Positions 23,829 through 36,196 of a stretch of 64,000 nucleotides of DNA are shown here, piece by piece. This DNA is from Nectonema munidae. Its lineage: Eukaryota; Nematomorpha; Nectonematoida; Nectonematidae. The DNA lies in assembly GCA_030549495.1 (NCBI GenBank), contig JAUIRK010001058.1:15001-79000 (forward strand), written 5' to 3'. A program made the translations under genes and the position numbers. The notes below the pieces were generated by a model that worked only from the letters and a program-made list of their open reading frames with translations, searched no databases and had not been told where the DNA came from. Each line of letters opens with the position of its first letter. The first letter of the stretch is position 1.

Positions 23829-26041
23829 GTGCTCCTTGTTTGTGTCTGCCTGTGTTATAGTGCCCCATGTTTGAGTGCCTCCTGTTTATGCCTGCTTGTG
23901 TTTGAATGCCCCCTGTTGGTGTTTGCCTGTGTTAAAGTGCTCCCTTTATGTGCCTGCCTGTGTTTAAGTCAACCCTGTTTGTGTCTGCCTGTGTTTGAGT
24001 GCTCCCTGTTTGAGCCTTCCTGTGTTTGAGTGCTCCTTGTTTGTGACTGCCTGTGTTATAGTGCCCCATGTTTGTGCCTGCCTCTGTTTGAGTGCCTCCT
24101 GTTGTTTGAGTGCTCCCTGTTTGTGTCTGTCCGTGCTTGAGTGCCCCATATTTGTGCCTGCCTGTGTTTGAGTGCCTTCTGTTTGTGCCTGCCTGTGTTT
24201 GTGTCCTCCTTGTTTGTGCGTTCCTGTGTTTGTGTGGCCCCTGTAGGTGTTTACCTGTTTTAAAGTGCTCCCTTTTTCTCCCTGAATCTGTTTAAATGCT
24301 ACCTGTTTGTGCTTGCATGTGTTTAAGTTTTCCCTGTTTGTGCCTGCCTGTGTTTAAATCCTCCCTGTTTGTGCTTGCTTGTGTTTGAGTGCTCCCTGTT
24401 TGTGCCTGCCTGTGTTTGAGTGCTCCCTGTTTGAACCTGCATGTGTTTGAGTGGTCCTTATTTGTGTCTGCCTGTGTTATAGTGTCCCATGTTTGAGTCC
24501 CTCTTGTTTTTGCCTGCTTGTGCCTTCCTGTGTTTGAATGCCCCTTGTTGGTGCTGCCTGTGTTAAAAAACTCACTTTTTGAGCCTGAATCTGTTTAAGT
24601 GCTCCCTGTTTGGGCCTGCCTGTGTTTAAGTCCACTCTGTTTGTACCTGCGTGTGTTGGGTTTTTCCTGTTTGAGCCCTTGTTTGAACCTGCCTGCATTT
24701 GAGTGCTCCGTGGTTGTGTCTGCCTCTGTTATAGTGCCCCATGTTTGAGTGCCTCCTGTTTATGCCTGCTTGTGTTTGAATGCCCCCTGTTGGTGGTTGC
24801 CTGTGTTAAAGTGTCCCTTTTTGTGCCTGTCTCTGTTTAAGTGCTCCCTGTTTGTGACTGCCTGTGTTTAAGGTAACCCTATTTGTGCCTACGTGTGTTG
24901 GGTTCTCCCTGTTTGAATGCCTGCCTGTGTTTAAGTGCTACTTGTTTGTGCCTGCCTGTGTTTGGGTGCTCCCTGTTGATAGAGTTCTCGTTGTTTGTTC
25001 CTGCCTGTGATAAAGTGCTCCCATTTTGTGCCTGTCTCTGTTTAAGTGCTCCCTGTTTGTGCCTGAATGTGTTTAAGTCAACCCTATTTGTGCCTGCGTG
25101 TGTTGGGTTCCCCTTTTTGAGTGCCTGCCTGTGTTTAAGTGCTCCTTGTTTCTGCTTGACTATTGTTTAAGTCCTACCTGTGTTTAAGTGCTCCTTGTTT
25201 GTGCCTGCCTGTGTTTGGGTGCTCCCTGTTGATAGAGTGCTCGTTGTTGTTCCTGCCTGTGTTTGAGTGCTCCCTATTTTGCCTGTGTGGGTTTGAGAGC
25301 CCTCTGTTGGTACTTGCCTGTGTTTAAATGTTCCCTTTTTGTGCCTAAATCTGTTTAAGTGCTTGCATGTGGTTAAGTCCACCCTGTTTGTGCTTGCCTG
25401 TGTCGGGTGCTCGCTGTGTTTGAGTGCTCCCTTTTTGAGCCTGCCTGTGTTTGAGTGCTCCTTCTTTGTGTCTGCCTGTGTTATAGTGACCCATGTTTGA
25501 GTGCCTCCTGTTTATGCCTGCTTGTGTTTGATTGCCGCCTGTTGGTGTTTGCCTGTGTTAAAGTGCTCCCTTTTTGTGCCTGTCTCTTTTTAAGTGCTCC
25601 CTGTTTGTGTCTGCCTGTGTTTAAGTCAACCCTGTTTGTGCCTGCGTGTGTTGGGTTCTCCCTGTTTGAGTGCCTGCCTGTGTTTAAGTGCTCCTTCTTT
25701 CTGCTTGACTATTGTTTAAGTCCTACCCGTGTTTAAGTGCCCCTTGTTTGTGCCTGACCGTGTTTGGGTGCTCCCTGTTGATTGAGTGCTCGTTGTTTGT
25801 TCCTGCCTTTGTTTGAGTGCTCCCTGTTTTTGCCTGTATGTGCTTCCTGTGTTTGAGTGCCCTCTGTTGGTGCTTGCCTGTGTTAAAGTGTTCCCTTTTT
25901 GTGCTGAATCTGTTTAAGTGCTCCCTGTTTGAGCTTGCATGTGTTTAAGTGTTCCCTGTTTGTGCCAGCCTGTGTTTACGTACTCCCTGTTTGTGCCTAC
26001 CTGTGTTTGAGTGCTCCCTTTTTGAACCTGCCTGTGTTTGA
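23829..26041 (+). repeat. H1 higher-order unit 7 (2,213 bp)
   Basis: Canonical unit with a one-base length difference, consistent with the single base lost near 24555 relative to its neighbours. Confidence 0.85.
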
Positions 26042-28228
26042 GTGCTCCTTGTTTGTGTCTGCCTGTGTTATAGTGCCCCATGTTTGAGTGCCTCCTGTTT
26101 ATGCCTGCTTGTGTTTGAATGCCCCCTGTTGGTGTTTGCCTGTGTTAAAGTGCTCCCTTTATGTGCCTGCCTGTGTTTAAGTCAACCCTGTTTGTGCCTG
26201 CCTGTGTTTGAGTGCTCCCTGTTTGAGCCTTCCTGTGTTTGAGTGCTCCTTGTTTGTGACTGCCTGTGTTATAGTGCCCCATGTTTGTGCCTGCCTCTGT
26301 TTGAGTGCCTCCTGTTGTTTGAGTGCTCCCTGTTTGTGTCTGTCCGTGCTTGAGTGCCCCATATTTGTGCCTGCCTGTGTTTGAGTGCCTTCTGTTTGTG
26401 CCTGCCTGTGTTTGTGTCCTCCTTGTTTGTGCGTTCCTGTGTTTGTGTGGCCCCTGTAGGTGTTTACCTGTTTTAAAGTGCTCCCTTTTTCTCCCTGAAT
26501 CTGTTTAAATGCTACCTGTTTGTGCTTGCATGTGTTTAAGTTTTCCCTGTTTGTGACTGCCTGTGTTTAAATCCTCCCTGTTTGTGCTTGCTTGTGTTTG
26601 AGTGCTCCCTGTTTGTGCCTGCCTGTGTTTGAGTGCTCCCTGTTTGAACCTGCATGTGTTTGAGTGGTCCTTATTTGTGTCTGCCTGTGTTATAGTGTCC
26701 CATGTTTGAGTCCCTCTTGTTTTTGCCTGCTTGTGCCTTCCTGTGTTTGAATGCCCCTTGTTGGTGCTTGCCTGTGTTAAAAAACTCACTTTTTGAGCCT
26801 GAATCTGTTTAAGTGCTCCCTGTTTGGGCCTGCCTGTGTTTAAGTCCACTTTGTTTGTACCTGCGTGTGTTGGGTTTTTCCTGTTTGAGCCCTTGTTTGA
26901 ACCTGCCTGCATTTGAGTGCTCCGTGGTTGTGTCTGCCTCTGTTATAGTGCCCCATGTTTGAGTGCCTCCTGTTTATGCCTGCTTGTGTTTGAATGCCCC
27001 CTGTTGGTGGTTGCCTGTGTTAAAGTGTCCCTTTTTGTGCCTGTCTCTGTTTAAGTGCTCCCTGTTTGTGATTGCCTGTGTTTAAGGTAACCCTATTTGT
27101 GCCTACGTGTGTTGGGTTCTCCCTGTTTGAGTGCCTGCCTGTGTTTAAGTGCTACTTGTTTGTGCCTGCCTGTGTTTGGGTGCTCCCTGTTGATAGAGTT
27201 CTCGTTGTTTGTTCCTGCCTGTGTTAAAGTGCTCCCTTTTTGTGCCTGTCTCTGTTTAAGTGCTCCCTGTTTGTGCCTGAATGTGTTTAAGTCAACCCTA
27301 TTTGTGCCTGCGTGTGTTGGGTTCCCCTTTTTGAGTGCCTGCCTGTGTTTAAGTGCTCCTTGTTTCTGCTTGACTATTGTTTAAGTCCTACCTGTGTTTA
27401 AGTGCTCCTTGTTTGTGCCTGCCTGTGTTTGGGTGCTCCCTGTTGATAGAGTGCTCGTTGTTGTTCCTGCCTGTGTTTGAGTGCTCCCTATTTTGCCTGT
27501 GTGGGTTTGAGAGCCCTCTGTTGGTACTTGCCTGTGTTTAAGTGTTCCCTTTTTGTGCCTAAATCTGTTTAAGTGCTTGCATGTGGTTAAGTCCACCCTG
27601 TTTGTGCTTACCTGTGTCGGGTGCTCGCTGTGTTTGAGTGCTCCCTTTTTGAGCCTGCCTGTGTTTGAGTGCTCCTTGTTTGTGTCTGCCTGTGTTATAG
27701 TGGCCTGCTTGTGTTTGATTGCCCCCTGTTGGTGTTTGCCTGTGTTAAAGTGCTCCCTTTTTGTGCCTGTCTCTGTTTAAGTGCTCCCTGTTTGTGTCTG
27801 CCTGTGTTTAAGTCAACCCTGTTTGTGCCTGCATGTGTTGGGTTCTCCCTGTTTGAGTGCCTGCCTGTGTTTAAGTGCTCCTTCTTTCTGCTTGACTATT
27901 GTTTAAGTCCTACCCGTGTTTAAGTGCCCCTTGTTTGTGCCTGACCGTGTTTGGGTGCTCCCTGTTGATTGAGTGCTCGTAGTTTGTTCCTGCCTTTGTT
28001 TGAGTGCTCCCTGTTTTTGCCTGTATGTGCTTCCTGTGTTTGAGTGCCCTCTGTTGGTTCTTGCCTGTGTTAAAGTGTTCCCTTTTTGTGTTGAATCTGT
28101 TTAAGTGCTCCCTGTTTGAGCTTGCATGTGTTTAAGTGTTCCCTGTTTGTGCCAGCCTGTGTTTACGTACTCCCTGTTTGTGCCTACCTGTGTTTGAGTG
28201 CTCCCTTTTTGAACCTGCCTGTGTTTGA
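26042..28228 (+). repeat. H1 higher-order unit 8 (2,187 bp)
   Basis: Shorter by 27 bp. The loss lies at about 27702, where GTTATAGTG runs straight into GCCTGCTTGTG and the segment ACCCATGTTTGAGTGCC and what follows it is absent. This is not a whole monomer, so it is a different kind of event from the 31-bp change in unit 3. Confidence 0.8.
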
Positions 28229-31200
28229 GTGCTCCTTGTTTGTGTCTGCCTGTGTTATAGTGCCCCATGTTTGAGTGCCTCCTGTTTATGCCTGCTTGTG
28301 TTTGAATGCCCCCTGTTGGTGTTTGCCTGTGTTAAAGTGCTCCCTTTATGTGCCTGCCTGTGTTTAAGTCAACCCTGTTTGTGCCTGCCTGTGTTTGAGT
28401 GCTCCCTGTTTGAGCCTTCCTGTGTTTGAGTGCTCCTTGTTTGTGACTGCCTGTGTTATAGTGCCCCATGTTTGTGCCTGCCTCTGTTTGAGTGCCTCCT
28501 GTTGTTTGAGTGCTCCCTGTTTGTGTCTGTCCGTGCTTGAGTGCCCCATATTTGTGCCTGCCTGTGTTTGAGTGCCTTCTGTTTGTGCCTGCCTGTGTTT
28601 GTGTCCTCCTTGTTTGTGCGTTCCTGTGTTTGTGTGGCCCCTGTAGGTGTTTACCTGTTTTAAAGTGCTCCCTTTTTCTCCCTGAATCTGTTTAAATGCT
28701 ACCTGTTTGTGCTTGCATGTGTTTAAGTTTTCCCTGTTTGTGCCTGCCTGTGTTTAAATCCTCCCTGTTTGTGCTTGCTTGTGTTTGAGTGCTCCCTGTT
28801 TGTGCCTGCCTGTGTTTGAGTGCTCCCTGTTTGAACCTGCATGTGTTTGAGTGGTCCTTATTTGTGTCTGCCTGTGTTATAGTGTCCCATGTTTGAGTCC
28901 CTCTTGTTTTTGCCTGCTTGTGCCTTCCTGTGTTTGAATGCCCCTTGTTGGTGCTTGCCTGTGTTAAAGTACTCCCTTTTTGAGCCTGAATCTGTTTAAG
29001 TGCTCCCTGTTTGTGCCTGCCTGTGTTTAAGTCCACCTTGTTTGTACCTGCGTGTGTTGGGTTTTCCCTGTTTGAGCCCTTGTTTGAACCTGCCTGCGTT
29101 TGAGTGCTCCGTGTTTGTGTCTGCCTCTGTTATAGTGCCCCATGTTTGAGTGCCTCCTGTTTATGCCTGCTTGTGTTTGAATGCCCCCTGTTGGTGTTTG
29201 CCTGTGTTAAAGTGCTCCCTTTTTGTGCCTGTCTCTGTTTAAGTGCTCCCTGTTTGTGCCTGCCTGTGTTTAAGTCAACCCTATTTGTGCCTGCGTGTGT
29301 TGGGTTCTCCCTGTGTAAGTGCTCCTTGTTTGTGCCTCCCTGTGTTTGGGTGCTCCCTGTTGATAGAGTGCTCGTTGTTTGTTCCTGCCTGTGTTTGAGT
29401 GCTCCCTATTTGTGCCTGTGTGTGTTTGAGTCCCTCTGTTGGTCTTGCCTGTGTTTAAGTGTTCCCTTTTTGTGTTGAATCTGTTTAGTGCTCCCTGTTT
29501 GAGCTTGCATGTGTTTAAGTGTTCCCTGTTTGTGCCTGCCTGTGTTTACGTCCCCTGTGTGCCTACTTGTGTTTGAGTGCTCCCTTTTTGGCCTGCCTGT
29601 GTTTGAGTGCTCCTTGTTTGTGTCTGCCTGTGTTATAGTGCCCCATGTTTGAGTGCCTCCTGTTTATGCCTGCTTGTGTTTGAATGCCCCCTGTTGGTGT
29701 TTGCCTGTGTTAAAGTGCTCCCTTTTTGTGCCTGCCTCTGTTTTGAGTGCCTCCTGTTGTTTGAGTCCTCCCTGTTTGTGTCCTGCCTGTGCTTGAGTGC
29801 CCCATGTTTGTGCCTGCCTGTGTTTGAGTGCCTTCTGTTTGTGCCTGCCTGTGTTTGTGTCTCCTTGTTTGTGCTTCCTGTGTTTGTGTGGCCCCTGTAG
29901 GTGTTTCCTGTTTTAAAGTGCTCCCTTTTTCTCCCTGAATCTGTTTAAGTGCTACCTGTTTGTGCTTGCATGTGTTTAAGTTTTCCCTGTTTGTGCCTGC
30001 CTGTGTTTAAGTCCTCCCTGTTTGTGCTTGCTTGTGTTTGAGTGCTCCCTGTTTGTGCCTGCCTGTGTTTGAGTGCTCCCTGTTTGAACCTGCCTGTGTT
30101 TGAGTGCTCCTTATTTGTGTCTGCCTGTGTTATAGTGTCCCATGTTTGAGTCCATCTTGTTTTTGCCTGCTTGTGCCTTTCTGTTTGAATGCCCCTTGTT
30201 GGTACTTGCCTGTGTTAAAGTGCTCCCTTTTTGTGCCTGTCTCTGTTTAAGTGTTTGAGTGCTCCCTTTTTGAACTTGCCTGTGTTTGAGTGCTCCTTGT
30301 TTGTGTCTGCCTGTGTTATAGTGCCCCATGTTTGAGTGCCTCCTGTTTATGCCTTCTTGTGTTTGAATGCCCCCTGTTGGTGTTTGCCTGTGTTAAAGTG
30401 CTCCCTTTTTGTGCCTGTCTCTGTTTAAGTGCTCCCTGTTTGTGCCTGCCTGTGTTTAAGTCAACCCTGTTTGTGCCTGCGTGTGTTGGGTTCTCCCTGT
30501 TTGAGTGCCTGCCTGTGTTGCCTGCCTGTGTTTAAGTGCTCCTTGTTTCTGCTTGACTATTGTTTAAGTCCTACCTGTGTTTAAGTGCTCCTTGTTTGTG
30601 CCTGCCCGTGTTTGGGTGCTCCCTGTTGATTGAGTGCTCGTTGTTTGTTCCTGCCTTTGTTTGAGTGCTCCCTGTTTTGCCTTGTGCTTCTGTGTTTGAG
30701 TGCCCTCTGTTGGTTCTTGCCTGTGTTTAAGTGTTCCCTTTTTGTGTTGAATCTGTTTAAGTGCTCCCTGTTTGAGCTTGCATGTGTTTAAGTGTTCCCT
30801 GTTTGTGCCAGCCTGTGTTTACTACTCCCTGTTTGTGCCTACCTGTGTTTGAGTGCTCCCTTTTTGAACCTGCCTGTGTTTGAGTGCTCCTTGTTTGTGT
30901 CTGCCTGTGTTATAGTGCCCCATGTTTGAGTGCCTCCTGTTTATGCCTGCTTGTGTTTGAATGCCCCCTGTTGGTGTTTGCCTGTGTTAAAGTGCTCCCT
31001 TTTTGTGCCTGCCTGTGTTTAAGTCCACCTTGTTTGTGCTTGCTTGTGTTTGAGTGCTCCCTGTTTGTGCCTGCCTGTGTTTGAGTGCTCCCTGTTTGTG
31101 CCTGCCTGTGTTTGAGTGCCCCCTGTTTGTGCCTGCCTGTGTTTGTGTCCTCCTTGTTTTGTGCTGTTCCTGTGTTTGTGTGGGCCCCTGTTGGTGTCTA

Positions 31201-32160
31201 CCTGTGTTTGTGCCTGTTTGTGTCCTTTTTCTTGCCTGAATCTGTTTAAATGCCCTTTGTTGGTGCTTGCCTGTGTTAAAGTACTCCCTTTTTGAGCCTG
31301 AATCTGTTTAAGTGCTCCCTGTTTGTGCCTGCCTGTGTTTAAGTCCACCTTGTTTGTGCTTGCTTGTGTTTGAGTGCTCCCTGTTTGTGCCTGCCTGTGT
31401 TTGAGTGGTCCTTATTTGTGTCTGCCTGTGTTATAGTGTCCCATGTTTGAGTCCCTCTTGTTTTTGCCTGCTTGTGCCTTCCTGTGTTTGAATGCCCTTT
31501 GTTGGTGCTTGCCTGTGTTAAAGTACTCCCTTTTTGAGCCTGAATCTGTTTAAGTGCTCCCTGTTTGTGCCTGCCTGTGTTTAAGTCCACCTTGTTTGTA
31601 CCTGCGTGTGTTGGGTTTTCCCTGTTTGAGCCCTTGTTTGAACCTGCTGCGTTTGAGTGCTCCGTGTTTGTGTCTGCCTGTGTTATAGTGCCCCATGTTT
31701 GAGTACCTCCTGTTTATGCCTGATTGTGTTTGATTGCCCCCTGTTGGTGTTTGCCTGTGTTAAAGTGCTCCTTTTTGTGCCTGTCTCTGTTTAAGTGCTC
31801 CCTGTTTGTGTTTAAGTCAACGCTATTTGTGCCTGCGTGTGTTGGGTTCTCCCTGTTTGAGTGCTTGCCTGTGTTTAAGTGCTCCTTGTTTCTGCTTGAC
31901 TATTGTTTAAGTACTACATGTGTTTAAGTGCTCCTTGTTTGTGCCTCCATGTGTTTGGGTGCTCCCTGTTGACAGAGTGCTCGTTGTTTATTCCTGCCTG
32001 TGTTTGAGTGCTCCCTATTTTGCCCGTGGTGTGTTTGAGTACCCTCTGTTGGTACTTGCCTGTGTTTAAGTGTTCCCTTTTTGTGCCTAAATCTGTTTAA
32101 GTGCTTGCATGTGGTTAAGTCCACCCTGTTTGTGCCTGCCTGTGTTTAAGTGCTCCCTTT
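28229..32160 (+). repeat. Array A, rearranged 3' part
   Basis: It begins as an H1 unit, but the marker block then recurs at irregular intervals (29607, 30290, 30884) and the unit order is broken. Indel-rich patches occur at about 29300-29600, 29730-29920 and 31140-31240. Confidence 0.7.
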
Positions 32161-33205
32161 CTCCTTGCCCTATTTGTTTGTGTCTGACTGTGTTTGGATG
32201 CTCCCTGTTGATTTAGTGCTCTTTGTTTGTTAATGCCTGTTTGAGTGCTCTCTATTTGAAACTGCCTGCTTTTGAGTGTTACCTGTTTGCGCCTGTCTGT
32301 GTCTAAGTGCTCGCTGTTTGTGCCTGTGTTTAATTCCACATTGTTTGTGCTTGCATATGTTGGGTTCTCCCTGTTTCTGCTTGCTTATTGTTTAAGTCCT
32401 ACCTGTGTAAGTGCACCTTGTTTGTGCCTGACCGTGTTTGGATGCTCCTTGTTGATTGAGTGCTCGTCATTTGTTCCTGCCTGTGTTTGAGCGCTCCCTG
32501 TTTTTGCCTGTATGTGCTTCCTGTGTTTGAGTTTCCTCTGTTGGGGCATGCCTGTGTTAAAGTGCTCCCTTTTTGTGCCTGAATCTGTTTAAGTGCTCCC
32601 TGTTTGTGCTTGCATGTGTGTAAGTGTTCCCTGTTTGTGCCTGCCTGTGTTTAAGTCCTCCCTGTGTTTGAGTGCTCCTTGTTTGTGCCTGCCTGTGTTA
32701 TAGTGCCTGCCTCTGTTTGAGTGCCTTCTGTTTTTGCCTGCCTGTTGTTTAAGTGCTCCCTGTGTTATAGAACCCCGTATTTGTGCCTGCCTGTTGTTTA
32801 AGTGCTCCCTATTTGTGTCTGCCTGTGTTTGAGTCCTCCTTGTTTCTGCGTTCCTGTGTTTGAGTGCCTGCCTGTGTTTAAGTACCCCCTGTTTCTGCTT
32901 GCCTATTGTTTAAGTCCTACCTGGGTTTAATTGTTTCTTGTTTGTGCCTGACCGTGTTTGGATGCTCCCTGTTTTTGCCTGTATATGCTTCCTGCTTGTG
33001 CCTTCCTGTGTTAGTGCTCCCTTTTTGTGCCTGAATCTGTTTAAGTGCTCCTTGAATGTTGTTTAAGTGCTCGCTGTTTATGCCTGCCTATGTTTGAGTG
33101 CCCCCTGTTGGTGCTAAAGTGCAACCTTTTTATGACTGAATCTGTTTAATTGTTCCATTTGTGCCTGAATGTGTTTAGGTGTCCCCTGTTTGTGCCTGCA
33201 TGTTT
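32161..33205 (+). repeat. Array A, diverged 3' edge
   Basis: Monomers here are strongly diverged and of variable length. The order of variants (CTCCTTGCCC, GTTTGGATGC, GTTAATGCC, GTTTGCGCCTG, TTTAATTCCACATTG, GTGTTATAG, CTGGGTTTAATTG) is the same as at 57023-57870, so the two edges are copies of each other. Confidence 0.8.
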
Positions 33206-34371
33206 ATTCAAAGATTATTCGTACTGAAAAGATGATGGGTACCTCCCATAAATTGTTACCACTGTAAACATTATTGGTACACCTAATAATTATTGATATC
33301 CCACAGAAGGATCATTAGTAGATATAAAGATCAATTTTACACGCAAAGATATGATAATTTACATAAATGAATTAGCAAATGAGATTATCATTCAAATTAG
33401 TGGACAATATAAAATAAAATATGAGAATAATTTATCGTTAACTATATAAAATTTATGTGTTTATTTAAATTAAAAATAAATTTGCACAAATCTAATGAAA
33501 TCTTTTAAAACTTAATAATTAAAATTTTAAAATAATACAATTAAGAAAAAAATTTTTAACTAAATAACTTAGTTTAAAGAAAATAGACTATTATTAACAC
33601 CTTACATATTTAAAAATTATCTATAGTGGTTATCTTTTATATAAATCAGATAAAAAAATAAAAACAAGAACCGTTTTATTAAAAATATAAATTTAAAATA
33701 GTAAGAAACAAACTAATTATCTTTATTGAAAGAAAGAATTTATTGGAAAAAAATGTACAATTTAGAATAAAAAATTACAGTAGTATTCAGTAGTTGAGCA
33801 CACTCTAGACTAATTAAACTTTGAGAAGGGTCTTTCTCTCTTTGTCTTTCTTTCTTTCTTTCTTTTTTCTCAAGAAATTTATTTAGAAGGGTAGGTATAA
33901 AATAAGTTGCAAAAGTAAAGCCTTGAATTTTGAATAGTGAAAATTTGTCCTTTTTTTTGTTAACTCGATGTCAATAATGTCCATGCGAACAAATTTATAA
34001 AATATTTAAAATATATTTCGATTTTTCAAAAATATTTAGTAAAATTTTTAATTTCTTTAAAATTAAAAAGCATATTTCATTCTCTTTTGTTTTTAACAAT
34101 GTTCTTTATTCAAAATATGAATTAAAATATATATTACTAGAAATTGTAAGTTCTCTTGATAGCATACACTGTGTGACAGACAGGTTTCGGTGATTGAACA
34201 CTCACCAATTCCACTTTTGGGTTCAAACTATAAGGTTTGAACTGGCATTTAGTGGCTACGGATAATTGAAAGACTTTTTAACCCCTTTGAAATCCCGTTT
34301 TTAATTTTTGTTCTCCCACTTGTAAGGGCTATTTACCCATTTTAAATTCCCTATTTTTCACCGCCTCCTCT
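33206..34371. other. AT-rich spacer between satellite arrays
   Basis: Non-satellite DNA of 1,166 bp whose composition matches the outer flanks. It holds a short CTTT microsatellite at about 33836-33870 and a possible, weak tRNA-like stretch at about 34160-34235 (GGGTTCAAACTA resembles box B). No open frame, terminal inverted repeat or target-site duplication is evident at its edges. Confidence 0.7.
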
Positions 34372-36196
34372 CTGTCTGTGCCTGCCTGTGTTTAAGTGCT
34401 CCCTGTTTCTGCTTGCTTATTATTTAAGTCCTACCTGTGCTTAAGTTCTCCTTGTTTATGCCTTCCTGTGTTTGGGTGTTCCCTGTTTGTGCCTTCCTGT
34501 GTTTGAGTGCTATCTATTGGTGCTTGCCTGTGTTAAAGTGCTCCCTTTTTGTGCCTGAATCTATTTAAGTGGTCCCTGTTTGTGCTTGCATGTGTTTAAG
34601 TTTCCCTTGTTTGTGCCTCGCTGTGTTTAAGTTTTCCCTATGTGTGCTCCCTGTTTGAGCCTACCGGTGTTTGAGTGCTACTTTTTTGTGTTTGCCTGTG
34701 TTATAGTGCCCCATGTTTGAGTGCCTCCTGTTTTTGCCTTCCTGTGTTTGAATGTCCCCTGTTAGTGCTTACGTGTGTTAAAGTGGTCCCTTTTTGTGCC
34801 TGTCTCTGTTTAAGTGCTACCTGTTTGTGCCTGCCTGTTTTTAATTCTACCTTGATTGTGCTTGCGTATGTTGGGTTCTCCCTGTTTGAGCATGCCTGTG
34901 TTTAACTGCTCCCAGTTTCTGCTTGCTTATTGTTTAAGTCCTACCTGTGTTTAAGTGCTCCTTGTTTGTGCCTAACCGTGTTTGGGTGATCCCTGTTGAT
35001 TGAATGCTTGTCATTTGTTCCAGCCTGTGTTTGAGTGTTCCCTGTTTTTGCCTGTATGTGCTTCCTGTTTGTGCCTTCCTGTGTTTGAGTGGCCTCTGTT
35101 GGTGCTTGCCTGTGTTTGAGTGCTCCCTTTTTGAGCCTGCCTATGTTTGAGTGCTCCTTGTTTGTGTCTGCCGGTGTTATAGTGCCCCAATGTTTGAGTG
35201 CCTCCTGTTTATGCCTGCTTGTGTTTGAATGCCCCCTGTTGGTGTTTGCCTGTGTTAAATTGCTCCCTTCTTGTGCCTTTCTCTGTTTAAGTGCTCTCTG
35301 TTTGTTCCTGTCTGTGTTTAAGTCAATCCTGTTTGTGCCTGCGTGTGTTGGGTTCTCCCTGTTTGAGTGCCTGCCTGTGTTTAAGTGCTCTCTGTTTCTC
35401 CTTGCCTTCGTTGTTTGTGTCTAACTATGTTTGGATGCTCCCTGTTGATTGAGTACTCGTTGTTGTTCCTGCCTGTGTTTGAGTGCTCCCTATTTTGCCT
35501 GTGTGGGTTTGAGAGCCCCTTGTTGGTACTTGCCTGTGTTTAAGTGTTCCCTTTTTGTGCCTAAATCTGTTTAAGTGCTTGCATGTGGTTAAGTCCACCC
35601 TGTTTGTGCTTGCCTGTGTCGGGTGCTCGCTGTGTTTGAGTGCTCCCTTTTTGAGCCTGCCTGTGTTTGAGTGCTCCTTGTTTGTGTCTGCCTGTGTTAT
35701 AGTGACCCATGTTTGAGTGCCTCCTGTTTATGCCTGCTTGTGTTTGAATGCCCCCTGTTGGTGTTTGCCTGTGTTAAAGTGCTCCCTTTTTGTGCCTGTC
35801 TCTGTTTAAGTGCTCCCTGTTTGACTGCCTGCCTGTGTTTAAGTGCTCCTTCTTTCTGCTTGACTATTGTTTAAGTCCTACCCGTGTTTAAGTGCCCCTT
35901 GTTTGTGCCTGACCGTGTTTGGGTGCTCCCTGTTGATTGAGTGCTCGTAGTTTGTTCCTGCCTTTGTTTGAGTGCTCCCTGTTTTTGCCTGTATGTGCTT
36001 CCTGTGTTTGAGTGCCCTCTGTTGGTTCTTGCCTGTGTTAAAGTGTTCCCTTTTTGTGTTGAATCTGTTTAAGTGCTCCCTGTTTGAGCTTGCATGTGTT
36101 TAAGTGTTCCCTGTTTGTGCCAGCCTGTGTTTACGTACTCCCTGTTTGTGCCTACCTGTGTTTGAGTGCTCCCTTTTTGAACCTGCCTGTGTTTGA
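34372..36196 (+). repeat. Array B, diverged 5' edge
   Basis: Irregular monomers such as GCTTGCTTATTATTTAAG and GTTAGTGCTTACG. From about 35460 the sequence matches the H1/H2 consensus closely. A partial copy of the CTCCTTGCC variant block is at about 35397. Confidence 0.75.

Larger units (their letters stand above)
7071..33205 (+). repeat. Satellite array A (31-bp monomer, 26.1 kb)
   Basis: Head-to-tail array of a 31-bp monomer. Its first 14 bases are typically TGTTTGTGCCTGCC and its last 17 TGTGTTTGAGTGCTCCC. Common variants replace the middle with GTTTAAG, GTTATAG, GTTAAAG or GTTGGGT. Units of 30, 32 and 33 bp and half-units of 15-17 bp occur at fixed places. All copies run in the same direction. 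Monomers are most irregular near the ends. From about 10 kb to 28 kb they are homogenised into a higher-order repeat of about 2.2 kb. No protein-coding or RNA gene is embedded. Confidence 0.98.

Noticed and set aside
34160-34260. tRNA gene in the spacer
   Set aside because: GGGTTCAAACTA resembles box B, but box A and the stems are not convincing.
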